Made by a program: the position numbers and the translations under genes. Below are positions 10,208 through 19,309 of a stretch of DNA of 64,000 nucleotides, piece by piece (within the stretch, counting starts at the first letter, position 1; each line of letters starts with the position of its first letter). The stretch is from Rhizobiaceae bacterium (lineage in GTDB: Bacteria > Pseudomonadota > Alphaproteobacteria > Rhizobiales > Rhizobiaceae): the NCBI GenBank assembly GCA_017643495.1, contig JAEPNK010000001.1, forward strand, positions 725,623 through 789,622, in the 5' to 3' direction. The notes beneath the pieces were generated by a model. It ran no database searches. It was not told where the DNA came from and saw nothing but the letters and a program-made list of their open reading frames with translations.

Positions 10208-11215
10208 ATGAAACAGGATTATCGTCACGCATTGGTATTCGGGCTGGAAAGAGGCCTGTTGAACTTGCCTTCAGACGCTGATCGCTGGGCGATGTTTAAT
10301 GCGGTGCCTTTGCCACACGCGCCTTCCGGGTTGATATCTGCTTTGGTATGCGAACAGCCATTTCGTCCGCTTTTCCAGGAACTTCAGAAGGCTGGATACC
10401 AGGTAGAGCCGGTGCTGGCAGACCGCCTGCAGGATGGCTACGGGGCGGTTATAGTATGTGCGGGGCGTGATCGAAGGGTCAACGAATTCAATATTGTCCG
10501 GGCATGGAACTGGTGCAAAACCGGCGGGAGCGTCATCATTGCCGGGGACAAGACTTCCGGCATTTCCTCCTTGCGCAAGTGGGCGGCAAGGTTTGGCAAT
10601 ATTGCCGACAGCTTCTCGAAATTCCATGCAATGGTTTTCACTGTGGTCAAGAGGGGTTCGGAAGATATCGAACTGCCCATGCTGGAACGTAGCGCTGATG
10701 GTTATGAAATGGCGGAAGGCATGTTTTCTGCAGATGGCCCGGATACCGGTTCTTCAATGCTGGCCAATCATTTCAGTGACCGGATATCCGGACGGGTAGC
10801 GGACCTTGGCGCTGGATGGGGATTTTTGTCGGTTGAATTGTTACGCAGATCCGGTCGTATCGCATCACTTTCGCTTTTCGAAGCAGACTGGCACGCACTG
10901 GAGGCGGCAAAGCGAAACCTGAAAACAGCAACGTGCGATCTGGAGTTTCACTGGTGCGATGTGACCAGCGAGTTCCGCAAGACGCCTTATGACTGGGTAG
11001 TCATGAACCCGCCGTTTCACACTGGCAGGGCGGCTGATCCCGAACTCGGCAAACGGTTCATAGCCGTTGCGGCATCAACCCTTCCGGCCGGTGGTAAACT
11101 GCTGATGGTGGCAAACCGCAACCTGCCTTACGAACAAACACTGGATGCCATGTTCCGAGGCTACGAAATTCTGGAAACCGGCAACGGGTTCAAGGTAATC
11201 GAAGCCCGCAAATAG
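10208..11215 (+). CDS. RsmC/RlmG-like class I methyltransferase
   Basis: The 335-residue protein has the two-part layout of RsmC (16S rRNA guanine-1207 N2-methyltransferase). An N-terminal degenerate methyltransferase-like half (about 1-165) precedes a C-terminal catalytic half. The catalytic half has an SAM-binding ADLGAGWGFLS (about 198-208) and the NPPFHTG motif (about 263-269) diagnostic of N2/N6 amino methyltransferases. It is likely an rRNA guanine N2-methyltransferase. The exact target base cannot be read from sequence, so no symbol is given. It converges with fabI, ending 8 bp from it. Confidence 0.88.
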   Translation: MKQDYRHALVFGLERGLLNLPSDADRWAMFNAVPLPHAPSGLISALVCEQPFRPLFQELQKAGYQVEPVLADRLQDGYGAVIVCAGRDRRVNEFNIVRAWNWCKTGGSVIIAGDKTSGISSLRKWAARFGNIADSFSKFHAMVFTVVKRGSEDIELPMLERSADGYEMAEGMFSADGPDTGSSMLANHFSDRISGRVADLGAGWGFLSVELLRRSGRIASLSLFEADWHALEAAKRNLKTATCDLEFHWCDVTSEFRKTPYDWVVMNPPFHTGRAADPELGKRFIAVAASTLPAGGKLLMVANRNLPYEQTLDAMFRGYEILETGNGFKVIEARK

Positions 11216-11223
11216 CGACAACT

Positions 11224-12027
11224 TTACTCGTCAAGTGTGTTCAGGTCGTTCAGCTTTGGCATTGAAATCGTTGAATACCCGGAATCAACAAAGTGAATTT
11301 CGCCGGTAACACCGGATGAGAGATCAGAAAGCAAGTAAAGGCCCGAATTGCCAACTTCTGATATGTCCACCGTACGTCTCAAGGGCGAGTTGCGCTTCTG
11401 GTAGTTGAACATGGCCCTTGCATCCGAAACACCGGCACCGGCTAGGGTACGAACGGGACCTGCCGATATCGCATTGATGCGGATGCCGTCCGGGCCGTAA
11501 TCACTTGCCAGATAGCGTACGCTTGCTTCAAGGGCTGCTTTGGCAACGCCCATCACATTGTAATTCGGCATTACACGCGAGGAGCCGCCATAGGTAAGGG
11601 TCACCATCGAGCCGCCTTCTGTCATCAGGCTTGCGGCCCGTTTTGCGACTTCGGTAAAGGAAAAACAGGATATGACCATCGTGCGGGAAAAATTGTCCCG
11701 GGTCGTATCCGCATAAAGCCCTTTCAGCTCATTCTTGTCTGAAAAAGCCACTGCATGGACAAGGAAGTCGATTGATCCCCATTCTTTCTTGAGGGTTTCA
11801 AAAACCGCATCAACAGATGCGATGTCTTCCACATCACAGTCGAGAACCAGCTTTGAGCCCAGGCTTTCCGCCAAAGGCTTGACGCGCTTTCCAAAGCCGG
11901 CACCCTGATAGGTAAGTGCGATTTCGGCTCCGTGTTCCGCCAGCTTGCTTGCAATGCCCCATGCTATCGAATGATTGTTGGCGACCCCCATGACCAGGCC
12001 GCGTTTGCCTTCCATCAAACCTTTCAT
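11224..12027 (-). CDS. fabI: Enoyl-[acyl-carrier-protein] reductase FabI
   Basis: FabI catalyses the NADH-dependent last step of each fatty-acid elongation cycle. The 267-residue protein shows a nucleotide-binding GVANNHSIAWGIA near the start and the active-site tyrosine and lysine in NYNVMGVAKAALE (Tyr-x6-Lys), plus GPVRTLAG. Starts at residue 1 or Met5 are both possible. It lies 9 bp downstream of fabB on the same strand, in the fabA-fabB-fabI order seen in rhizobia. Confidence 0.97.
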   Translation of the reverse strand: MKGLMEGKRGLVMGVANNHSIAWGIASKLAEHGAEIALTYQGAGFGKRVKPLAESLGSKLVLDCDVEDIASVDAVFETLKKEWGSIDFLVHAVAFSDKNELKGLYADTTRDNFSRTMVISCFSFTEVAKRAASLMTEGGSMVTLTYGGSSRVMPNYNVMGVAKAALEASVRYLASDYGPDGIRINAISAGPVRTLAGAGVSDARAMFNYQKRNSPLRRTVDISEVGNSGLYLLSDLSSGVTGEIHFVDSGYSTISMPKLNDLNTLDE

Positions 12028-12036
12028 GGCAGGCTC

Positions 12037-13254
12037 CTAACCGTTATAGCGCGACAGCGCCAGGGTTGCGTTGGTTCCACCGAAACCAAACGAATTCGAG
12101 ATCACCGTGTTCAACTCGACATTGTCCTGGCGTTCCAGAACGATGTTCATGTCCTTGAATGCCGGGTCAAGCTCGTCAATATGGGCGCTTTCGCAGATGA
12201 AATTGTGGTTCATCATGAGCAGCGAGTAGATGGCTTCCTGTACGCCGGTTGCTCCCAGTGAATGCCCGGTAAGCGACTTGGTTGAGGAAATCGGAGGGCA
12301 ATTCTGGCCGAATACCTCACGGATGGCCTCTATCTCCTTTTCATCGCCCACTGGTGTCGATGTTCCGTGCGGATTGATATAGTCGACCTTCTCGTTGACC
12401 GTGGACAGAGCCATGTTCATGCAGCGAACGGCACCTTCACCGGACGGTGCAACCATGTCGTAACCGTCCGACGTTGCACCATACCCGATGATTTCACCAT
12501 AAATTTTCGCGCCGCGAGCTTTTGCATGTTCCAGTTCTTCGAGAATCAGAACACCAGCACCGCCAGCAATCACAAATCCGTCACGTGCTGCATCATAGGT
12601 GCGGGATGCGCGAGACGGCGTATCGTTGAATTTCGATGACATTGCGCCCATTGCATCAAACAGGTTCGACATGGACCAGTCGAGGTCTTCCGAACCGCCG
12701 GCAAAGATCATGTCCTGCTTGCCGAGCTGGATCGTTTCGTATGCATTTCCGATGCAATGATTGGATGTGGCGCACGCAGAGGTGATCGAATAGTTGACGC
12801 CCTTGATCTTGAACTGTGTGCTCAACACGGCAGACGCGGTTGAACTCATGGACTTTGGCACGGCAGTCGGGCCGATGCGCTTGGGCCCCTTCTCACGGGT
12901 AATGTCGGCAGCTTCAAAAATCGTGCGTGTTGAAGGGCCACCGGATCCCATGATGATGCCGGTGCGCGGATTGACAACATCGCTTTCTTCAAGCCCGGCA
13001 TCCTCAATCGCCTGTTGCATGGCTATGTAGTTCCAAGCGGTGCCCTTGGACATGAACCGGGCCGTACGCCGGTCCAGAACCTCAAACGGGTCGACAGAGG
13101 GTTCGCCGTGAACCTGACAGCGAAAGCCGTATTTCACATAATCATCGGCTGTATCAATGCCCGACTTTGCTTCTTTAAGGGAAGTCAACACTTCTGGCAC
13201 ATTGTCGCCAATGGATGAAACAATTCCCATGCCGGTCACAACAACTCGCTTCAT
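12037..13254 (-). CDS. fabB: Beta-ketoacyl-ACP synthase I FabB
   Basis: FabB condenses malonyl-ACP with acyl-ACP and is needed for elongating unsaturated acyl chains. The 405-residue product has the Cys-His-His active site: [20 protein letters not shown] and [10 protein letters not shown]. The frame extends to 13284, but ATG 13254, preceded by AAAGGAGATACTC, is the credible start and gives [10 protein letters not shown]. The gene sits between fabA and fabI and is probably co-transcribed with them. Confidence 0.97.
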   Translation of the reverse strand: MKRVVVTGMGIVSSIGDNVPEVLTSLKEAKSGIDTADDYVKYGFRCQVHGEPSVDPFEVLDRRTARFMSKGTAWNYIAMQQAIEDAGLEESDVVNPRTGIIMGSGGPSTRTIFEAADITREKGPKRIGPTAVPKSMSSTASAVLSTQFKIKGVNYSITSACATSNHCIGNAYETIQLGKQDMIFAGGSEDLDWSMSNLFDAMGAMSSKFNDTPSRASRTYDAARDGFVIAGGAGVLILEELEHAKARGAKIYGEIIGYGATSDGYDMVAPSGEGAVRCMNMALSTVNEKVDYINPHGTSTPVGDEKEIEAIREVFGQNCPPISSTKSLTGHSLGATGVQEAIYSLLMMNHNFICESAHIDELDPAFKDMNIVLERQDNVELNTVISNSFGFGGTNATLALSRYNG

Positions 13255-13312
13255 GAGTATCTCCTTTATGAGATGGTTGCCCAATCAATGCGGCAACATC
13301 GGGTCGGGGAAT

Positions 13313-13831
13313 TTACTGTCCGGCCTTTTCCGAGGAAAGAGCCACTTTCAGGTCTTTTGCAACATATATGGTTTCGCCATCGGCCTTGAGCCAGCCATCA
13401 CCGATACCAAGGACAAGCCTGCCGCGCATAACCCTTTTGAGGTCCACTCCGTACTCAACAAGTTTTGTCTTCGGGGTTACCATGCCCTTGAATTTGACTT
13501 CTCCAGTCGAAATCGCCATTCCGTAGCCCTGTTCGCCAAGCCAGCCGAGGAAAAAGCCGGTCAGCTGCCACATTGCATCGAGGCCAAGGCATCCGGGCAT
13601 GATTTCATTGTTGATGAAATGGCAGGGAAAAAACCAAAGGTCCGGTTTTACATCGAGTTCTGCGCGGATAGAGCCTTTTCCGTATTCACCACCGTCTTCT
13701 GCAATATTGGTAATGCGGTCGAACATCAGCATGGGCGGAGCGGGCAATTGCGCATTTCCCTGGCCGAAAAGTTCTCCCCGCGCGCAGGCAAGCAATTCAT
13801 CGTAATTATAGCTGGTCTGGCGATCGCTCAT
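13313..13831 (-). CDS. fabA: 3-hydroxydecanoyl-ACP dehydratase/isomerase FabA
   Basis: FabA dehydrates 3-hydroxydecanoyl-ACP and isomerises the product, which starts anaerobic unsaturated fatty-acid synthesis. The product from ATG 13831 is 172 residues, the usual FabA length. The frame continues to 13966, but the extra 45 residues are not part of the family. The active-site histidine lies in [10 protein letters not shown], and the catalytic aspartate is in [13 protein letters not shown]. It is divergent from irr across a 208-bp region that must hold both promoters. Confidence 0.97.
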   Translation of the reverse strand: MSDRQTSYNYDELLACARGELFGQGNAQLPAPPMLMFDRITNIAEDGGEYGKGSIRAELDVKPDLWFFPCHFINNEIMPGCLGLDAMWQLTGFFLGWLGEQGYGMAISTGEVKFKGMVTPKTKLVEYGVDLKRVMRGRLVLGIGDGWLKADGETIYVAKDLKVALSSEKAGQ

Positions 13832-14039
13832 GAAATGGAACTCTTTCAGTCTGGTATCGTCGTTTGATTCAGGGGCTTGTAACACATGCAACTTGGCTGT
13901 GCCAAAAGAAAGATTCTGCAATGGTCTGCTGGTGGCAAAGCCGTTAAGCAGTTGCTCTGGTAGCATATTTGCAACTATTGCACTGATAGGGTGATCGAAT
14001 TATATTGCACATGTACCGAGTGAAACTTGGCAATTGTTG

Positions 14040-14459
14040 ATGACTGAAAAACACAAAGATCTGGATCAGACGTTGCGTCAGGCAAAATTGCGCCCGACCC
14101 GTCAGCGAAAGGCACTTGCCGAATTGCTTTTCTCAAAAGGTGACAGGCATGTTTCCGCCGAGACACTTTTTGATGAGGCGCGGGAAGCCGGTGTCACGGT
14201 CTCGCTTGCCACTATTTACAATACGCTGCACCAGTTTACCGAGAACGGTCTGTTGCGGGCGATCTCGGTCGACTCCAGCAAAACCTATTTTGACACGAAT
14301 ACCGGAAACCACCATCATTTCTACATTGAAGACCGCAATGAAGTGATGGACATGCCGGATGGTTTCGTGAAGGTGGAGAACCTTCCGTCACCTCCTGAAG
14401 GAATGGAAGTCTGCAGCGTTGATGTTGTTGTGCGGATACGCGAGCAAAAGCGCCGCTGA
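14040..14459 (+). CDS. irr: Fur-family iron/haem response regulator Irr
   Basis: Irr is a Fur-family repressor/activator that in rhizobia responds to haem rather than free iron. The 139-residue product has the Fur winged helix (RPTRQRKALAELLF, then TVSLATIYNTLHQF) and the HHH cluster in GNHHHFYI that binds haem in Irr proteins. The N-terminal Cys-Pro haem regulatory motif of Bradyrhizobium Irr is absent, as in many other rhizobia. The frame begins with two TTG codons at 14034, but ATG 14040 fits the family start. Its position divergent to fabA is characteristic of Hyphomicrobiales and supports irr over other Fur members. Confidence 0.92.
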   Translation: MTEKHKDLDQTLRQAKLRPTRQRKALAELLFSKGDRHVSAETLFDEAREAGVTVSLATIYNTLHQFTENGLLRAISVDSSKTYFDTNTGNHHHFYIEDRNEVMDMPDGFVKVENLPSPPEGMEVCSVDVVVRIREQKRR

Positions 14460-14499
14460 CAACCCTGCCGGCAGCGCCAAGGCGCAGACCGGGCTGTCA

Positions 14500-15054
14500 T
14501 TATTCCTCTATAAATTCGTCCGGATAAACTCCCCAGAGGGCGTTCTTTTCGACATATCCGTCAATTTCGCCTGTTGCATCGTCCTTGACGGATAGGCGGC
14601 ACCAGTCTTCAGAGCATGACAGGACGTTGGCAACCACGCCGGGTTCAAGGCGTGCAGTAACCCCTGCGCTATTGTCGGCCTTTCTTTTCAGATCTGCCAG
14701 ACCATGCTCTTTGTTGGGTTCCCATGGGCGAACCACGACAGTCCTGCGACCTGAAAGAAGCGAATGAAGGACCCACCCCTCATTGCCTTCGGGATCCCTA
14801 ACCTTGCGCCAGTTGTCGAACTCCTGGATTATTTCCATTGGCAAACCTTGCCGCTGGTAAAGCCAGTTTATCTTGAAGTCGGTTCCCGGCCCGACACGCA
14901 CATTCACCTTGCCTGATTTCAGGCTTGCAAACCGTGGCAGTGGCAGGCCGGATTGCCCTGATGATGACTGGGCAAATGCACTTTCAGGCAAGGCGTGAAA
15001 CAGGATAATGGCGAGCAACAAGACAAACGATCGTTTCCCGGTTTGCATATACAC
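14500..15054 (-). CDS. Secreted SH3-like domain protein
   Basis: The product has a signal peptide (basic start, hydrophobic core, cleavage near ESAFAQ) followed by one clear bacterial SH3-like domain beginning SGKVNVRVGPGTDF. A second related repeat lies near ARLEPGVVANVLSCSEDWCRLSV. Such proteins usually act in the envelope, often binding peptidoglycan or partner proteins. The specific role is unknown. The start may be GTG 15054, six bases after GGAG, or ATG 15048. It converges with irr. Confidence 0.85.
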   Translation of the reverse strand: MYMQTGKRSFVLLLAIILFHALPESAFAQSSSGQSGLPLPRFASLKSGKVNVRVGPGTDFKINWLYQRQGLPMEIIQEFDNWRKVRDPEGNEGWVLHSLLSGRRTVVVRPWEPNKEHGLADLKRKADNSAGVTARLEPGVVANVLSCSEDWCRLSVKDDATGEIDGYVEKNALWGVYPDEFIEE

Positions 15055-15236
15055 TGTTCTCTCCGTGTGCTGCCTGGGGCTTTCACCATGCTGCGCCTGC
15101 GGATTTTGCGATTTGCGTTGGCGCGGAGGTCTGGTAAACAGGCTTCTAGTTCGTCTGGATACATTTTGACGCTACAGGATTAACAGGCGGTCAACATCCA
15201 GGTCAAATCGTTGCGTTCCTTGGAGAAAATGCCCGT

Positions 15237-16232
15237 ATGTCGGTGAAAAAACCCGTAGTGATAGTCACCAGAAAACTACCCGATGATGTTGAAACCCGGA
15301 TGAGGGAATTGTTCGACACAAGGCTTAATCTGGAAGACCGGGCCATGAGCGCTGCAGAGCTTGCGGAAGCTGTCAAAACCGCCCAGGTCCTTGTCCCGAC
15401 GGTGACCGACCGGATTGACGCGGCACTGATAGAGCAGGCTGGTCCGCAGCTTGAAATGATAGCCAATTTCGGTAATGGCGTTGACAATATCGACGTAAAG
15501 GCCGCCGCCAAAAAAGGTATCATAGTAACCAATACGCCTAATGTGCTGACAGAAGACACGGCAGACATGGCGATGGGCTTGATGATTGCCGTTTCCCGTC
15601 GTTTCGTGGAAGGAGCGCAGGCAATCAACCGGGACAAGTGGCGCGGTTGGTCACCCACCTGGATGCTTGGTCACCGGATTTGGGGAAAGCGGCTCGGGAT
15701 CATCGGAATGGGCCGCATCGGAACCGCCGTGGCGCGCCGGGCAAAAGCCTTTGGGCTGTCCATTCACTACCATAATCGAAACCGCGTTGCTGCCCGGACG
15801 GAAGACGAACTTGAGGCGACATACTGGGACACGCTTGACCAGATGTTGCCGCGTGTCGACTTTCTTTCGGTCAACTGCCCGCACACAGCGGCAACCCGTC
15901 ACATGCTGTCTGCAGAGCGCCTTTCACTGATGCAGCCTGGTGCCATCATCATCAATACGGCCCGGGGCGAAGTGATCGATGAAGCAGCCCTTACCCAGGC
16001 AATCGCTCACGGCAAGATTGCCGGGGCCGGTCTTGACGTGTTTGCCAGCGAACCGGCTGTGGCGCCCGATCTCATGAAACTGGTAAAACAGGGCAAGGTT
16101 GTCGTGTTGCCCCACATGGGTTCGGCCACGAAGGAGGGGCGCCACGAAATGGGCGACCGTGTATTGATCAACATCCGCACCTGGGCAGACAGCCACCGTC
16201 CCCCGGACCGCGTGCTGCCAACCGGGGACTGA
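15237..16232 (+). CDS. D-isomer-specific 2-hydroxyacid dehydrogenase (glyoxylate/hydroxypyruvate reductase-like)
   Basis: The 331-residue protein has the two-domain fold of NAD(P)-dependent D-2-hydroxyacid dehydrogenases. It shows GIIGMGRIGTAVARR for cofactor binding (near residue 153), NTARGEVIDEAAL (near 240) and the catalytic His in VVLPHMGSAT (near 285). The start MSVKKPVVIVTRKLP resembles D-glycerate dehydrogenase/glyoxylate reductases of rhizobia. Substrate is likely glyoxylate or hydroxypyruvate, but this is inferred from family likeness. A PfkB-family kinase starts 4 bp after it. Confidence 0.88.
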   Translation: MSVKKPVVIVTRKLPDDVETRMRELFDTRLNLEDRAMSAAELAEAVKTAQVLVPTVTDRIDAALIEQAGPQLEMIANFGNGVDNIDVKAAAKKGIIVTNTPNVLTEDTADMAMGLMIAVSRRFVEGAQAINRDKWRGWSPTWMLGHRIWGKRLGIIGMGRIGTAVARRAKAFGLSIHYHNRNRVAARTEDELEATYWDTLDQMLPRVDFLSVNCPHTAATRHMLSAERLSLMQPGAIIINTARGEVIDEAALTQAIAHGKIAGAGLDVFASEPAVAPDLMKLVKQGKVVVLPHMGSATKEGRHEMGDRVLINIRTWADSHRPPDRVLPTGD

Positions 16233-16236
16233 TTTT

Positions 16237-17286
16237 GTGAGTAGGCTCAAGGCGGCAACCTTCGGATCGGCAATGGTTGATATCATTGCAATTCTTGAAT
16301 CCCACTCTATCGAACAACTTTCGCTTTCCAATGCGCACCAGCAATATTTGCTGGTTGAGCCAGGCCGGAAAGTCGAGGCCCAATCCATTGCAACCCATAT
16401 TGGTGGGGGTGGGTTGAATACGGCTGTCAGCCTGTCACGCCTTGGCTGCCGTTCCGTTCCGTTCGTGAAAACCGGCAAGGGCGCAAACCGTTCCCATGTA
16501 ATTGAACATTGCGAACTGAACAAGCTTGAGCTTGATGGATTGATGGTTGCCGAAAACGGCAAGACCGGTTCGGCAGTGATGATTGCCAGTCATGAGAAGA
16601 ATGCCGCCATTTTTACGCAGCGTGGTGCAAATACCATGCTTGATGAGGGGGATTTGGCAGGAATCTCCCTCGAAACTTTTGATCTGGTTCATGCCGCGCC
16701 CTTGAGCGGCGACAGTGCTGCCATGCTGCCTGCAATCGGCGAAAAAGCTGCAGACGCTGGCGCGTTTTTTTCATCAAACCCGGGAATCCGGCAGATATCG
16801 ACACGCGCCAACTCGGTACTTGGAGCAGCCCGGCACATGTCATTGATTTCGATCAATGAGGTTGAAGCTGCAGCGCTTGTGCCCTGTCTCTCCGCTCTCG
16901 ACAGCGCGCTTGACTGGGGCGTACCCAAACCCGGAGAGCCGGTACTCAAGTCGGAGGGTGGTCCCATACCCATGCGCAAGTTCTGTGAAACACTGCATGG
17001 CCACGGACCAGGGCATGTCCTGATTACAGCCGGTGCAGATGGCGCCTATCTTTTTAACGGTGAAGACTTTGTCCATCAGGAAATTGTGCCGGCAGAAGTT
17101 GCCGGTACGGCAGGTGCAGGTGATTCCTTTGTTTCGACGCTGGCCTGGGGATTGAAGTCAGGCTTTGATGCCGACAAGGCGCTCCTTCTTGCTGCACACA
17201 ATGCATCTTCGGTTGTCTCCCATGTCAACACGACAGACGGGCTTCTTGAAAAACCGGATTTGCTGGAAAGGGCAGGTCTCGCCTGA
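16237..17286 (+). CDS. PfkB-family carbohydrate kinase
   Basis: The 349-residue product shows ribokinase-family features: an N-terminal GGGGLNTAVSLSRLG sugar-binding segment and the C-terminal GTAGAGDSFVSTLAWGL motif with the catalytic aspartate and anion hole. The start is GTG 16237, 4 bp after the 2-hydroxyacid dehydrogenase, so the two genes are likely co-expressed. The substrate is not evident. Pairing with a possible glycerate dehydrogenase would fit a glycerate or sugar-acid kinase, but that is only a suggestion. Confidence 0.85.
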   Translation: MSRLKAATFGSAMVDIIAILESHSIEQLSLSNAHQQYLLVEPGRKVEAQSIATHIGGGGLNTAVSLSRLGCRSVPFVKTGKGANRSHVIEHCELNKLELDGLMVAENGKTGSAVMIASHEKNAAIFTQRGANTMLDEGDLAGISLETFDLVHAAPLSGDSAAMLPAIGEKAADAGAFFSSNPGIRQISTRANSVLGAARHMSLISINEVEAAALVPCLSALDSALDWGVPKPGEPVLKSEGGPIPMRKFCETLHGHGPGHVLITAGADGAYLFNGEDFVHQEIVPAEVAGTAGAGDSFVSTLAWGLKSGFDADKALLLAAHNASSVVSHVNTTDGLLEKPDLLERAGLA

Positions 17287-17304
17287 GCGAGACCGTGAAC
17301 TTGT

Positions 17305-17754
17305 TCAAACGCCGGTTGAACCGAACCCGCCACTACCACGGGTTGTTTCACTGGCCAGGGATGCTTCCACAATCTCCACCTGGCTAACCGGTGCAATCAC
17401 CATCTGTGCAATTCGCATTCCCCGTTCGACCGCAAAGGGTTGGTCGCCAAGATTGACAAGCAGAACCATGATTTCCCCCCGATAGTCCGCATCTATCGTT
17501 CCGGGTGTGTTGAGACAGGTAATCCCGTGCTTGTAAGCAAGGCCTGAGCGCGGTCTGATCTGGCCTTCATGGCCATCAGGCAATTCCATTATCAAGCCTG
17601 TCGGAACAAGGGCGCGTTTCCCGGGCTCCAGCACCAGCGGTTCTTTGGCAGGTACGGCCGCACGCAAGTCCATCCCGGCTGCTGCCCCGGTTTCGTAGGC
17701 AGGTAGTTCCAGCCCTTGTGAATGGGGCATGCGTATGATGTGCAATTTGGTCAT
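17305..17754 (-). CDS. dut: Deoxyuridine 5'-triphosphate nucleotidohydrolase (dUTPase)
   Basis: Dut hydrolyses dUTP to dUMP and pyrophosphate, keeping uracil out of DNA and feeding thymidylate synthesis. All five trimeric dUTPase motifs are visible: [40 protein letters not shown] and the C-terminal [13 protein letters not shown] 17754 gives the normal length of about 149 residues. The frame continues to a GTG at 17790 directly after the coaBC stop, which would add 12 atypical residues. The gene follows coaBC on the same strand, a common alphaproteobacterial pair. Confidence 0.96.
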   Translation of the reverse strand: MTKLHIIRMPHSQGLELPAYETGAAAGMDLRAAVPAKEPLVLEPGKRALVPTGLIMELPDGHEGQIRPRSGLAYKHGITCLNTPGTIDADYRGEIMVLLVNLGDQPFAVERGMRIAQMVIAPVSQVEIVEASLASETTRGSGGFGSTGV

Positions 17755-17790
17755 CCGGAAATTACGGTCCTGTTTGAAAATCTGCTTCAC

Positions 17791-19224
17791 TTATACAGTG
17801 ACGGTTTCTGTCTCAAAATGTTCAATGATCCTGTTCACAAGTTGCCGGGCAACTGATTGTTTGTCCATCGTGGACCAGGTTTCAGAGCTGTCTTTGCTGA
17901 ACAGCCTGATCGTATTGCTGTCCCCTCCCATAACGCCGCCGGACGGTGAAACATCATTGGCGAGAATCCAGTCGCATCCCTTGCGTTCGAGTTTGGCTTT
18001 GGCGTGTTCAGCAAGTTTTTCCGTTTCAGCAGCAAAGCCGACAAGAAGTTTGGGTCTTTTCCCGTGATGGCCAAGTTCCTTCAGAATGTCCGGGTTTTCT
18101 GTCAATCGGAGGCTGGCCGGGCCTTTGCCGTCCTGCTTTTTCATCTTTTCATCAGCAGTGTTCTCGGTTCTCCAGTCTGCTACGGCAGCTACCATCACTG
18201 CTATGTCCGCAGGAAGGGCGGTCTCAACCATCTTCTGCATTTCCCGTGCTGTTTGCACGTGTATGGTTTCGACATTGCGCGGAGCCTCAATATTGACCGG
18301 GCCTGAAACTAGGATTACCTCGGCCCCGGCATCCGCCAGCGCCTTTGCAATTGCATGGCCCTGTTTCCCCGAAGATCGGTTGGCGATGTAGCGCACCGGA
18401 TCGATCGGCTCATGGGTTGGTCCGGAAGTAACGATTGCCCGTTTTCCGGAAAGCGGTTTCAAATCGGGTGAGATTATGCCCCCTATTGCCGAGAGAATTT
18501 CCATGGGCTCGGCCATGCGGCCTGTTCCTGCTTCTCCGCTTTCGGCCATTTCACCAGCATTCGGCCCAACGAACCGGATACCGTCATGCCGCAAAGTTTC
18601 ACGGTTTCTTACCGTGGCCGGGTGATTCCACATGGCTGGGTTCATGGCAGGTGCAACAAGTACCGGCTTGTTGGTTGCCATCAGGATGGTGGAGGCGAGA
18701 TCATTTGCATGCCCGCCTGCCATCTTTGCCATCAGATCAGCGGTGGCTGGTGCTACCACCAGAAGGTCTGCTTCACGTGACAGGCGTATATGGCCGATGT
18801 CATGTTCATCATCACGGTCAAAAAGCTCGGAAAACACCCGGTCGCCGGCAATGGCACCGACGCTCAATGGCGTGACAAAAGCCTGCGCGGCCTCGGTTAA
18901 GACCGGACGAACCTTCCCGCCCCGCTCGCGTATCCTGCGGATGAGATCAAGACACTTGTAAGCGGCAATGCCACCACCGATGATCAGCAGGATACGTTTC
19001 CCATCAAGGTTTGGGTCTGCTGTAATCTGGGCGTTGGCGATTGCTGTAGCCGGGCTTGACCATGCTTTGCTGGCGAATATCGCTTCCGGTTTTTTGTCAT
19101 GATCCCGCAATTGCGAAAGAAGCAGGCGTGCCTCTTCCTCCATGGAGCGTCCGTTGCGTGCCGCCCTTTCGCGCAGGGCCTGCTTGGTTTCCTCGTCAAG
19201 ATTACGGATGGTAATACTGGGCAT
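17791..19224 (-). CDS. coaBC: CoaBC (phosphopantothenoylcysteine synthetase/decarboxylase) with N-terminal ribbon-helix-helix domain
   Basis: CoaBC makes 4'-phosphopantetheine in coenzyme A synthesis by joining cysteine to phosphopantothenate and decarboxylating the product. Residues about 75-245 are the FMN-dependent CoaC decarboxylase, with IGGGIAAYK, the IGHIRLS catalytic-histidine region and PAMNPAMW. Residues about 258-477 are the CoaB synthetase, with VTSGPTHEPIDPVRYIANRSSG. The loop that carries Cys158 in E. coli reads ESGEAGTGRM here, with no cysteine. Unusually, residues 1-40 (SITIRNLDEETKQALRERAA, then NGRSMEEEARLLL) match a FitA/Arc-type ribbon-helix-helix DNA-binding domain, joined by a linker of about 35 residues. 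It is one uninterrupted frame with no frameshift. Two copies of a 12-bp near-palindrome lie just upstream. Confidence 0.95.
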   Translation of the reverse strand: MPSITIRNLDEETKQALRERAARNGRSMEEEARLLLSQLRDHDKKPEAIFASKAWSSPATAIANAQITADPNLDGKRILLIIGGGIAAYKCLDLIRRIRERGGKVRPVLTEAAQAFVTPLSVGAIAGDRVFSELFDRDDEHDIGHIRLSREADLLVVAPATADLMAKMAGGHANDLASTILMATNKPVLVAPAMNPAMWNHPATVRNRETLRHDGIRFVGPNAGEMAESGEAGTGRMAEPMEILSAIGGIISPDLKPLSGKRAIVTSGPTHEPIDPVRYIANRSSGKQGHAIAKALADAGAEVILVSGPVNIEAPRNVETIHVQTAREMQKMVETALPADIAVMVAAVADWRTENTADEKMKKQDGKGPASLRLTENPDILKELGHHGKRPKLLVGFAAETEKLAEHAKAKLERKGCDWILANDVSPSGGVMGGDSNTIRLFSKDSSETWSTMDKQSVARQLVNRIIEHFETETVTV

Positions 19225-19241
19225 GCGACAATCTCGATTGC

Positions 19242-19286
19242 AATGAAATCATTAGTTGGCAGAAAATTGAAACCAATGCAATCATT
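19242..19286 (-). promoter_or_regulatory. Paired 12-bp operator-like repeats upstream of coaBC
   Basis: AATGAAATCATT (19242-19253) and AATGCAATCATT (19275-19286) differ at one base, start 33 bp apart (about three helical turns), and have the inverted-repeat form AATGA-N2-TCATT. They lie 18-62 bp before the coaBC start. On the coding strand they overlap a possible -35 (TTGGTT) and -10 (TAATGA) spaced by 16 bp. They are good candidates for binding by the ribbon-helix-helix domain encoded by coaBC itself. This function is inferred. Confidence 0.5.
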
Positions 19287-19309
19287 TCGTGCTGGCAGAC
19301 GGGAATGTT

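Noticed and set aside
13157-13867. Plus-strand frame of 236 codons opposite fabB and fabA
   Set aside because: It is antisense to two certain genes and resembles no protein family.
13832-14039. Iron control element (Irr box) between fabA and irr
   Set aside because: No sequence close to the known Irr element was found; only a repeated ATTGCAC (13977 and 14004) was seen, which is too short to call.
17791-19224. Reading the RHH segment as a toxin-antitoxin antitoxin
   Set aside because: No PIN-domain or other toxin gene is adjacent, and the RHH segment is in frame with coaBC without its own stop codon, so a fused domain is the simpler reading.
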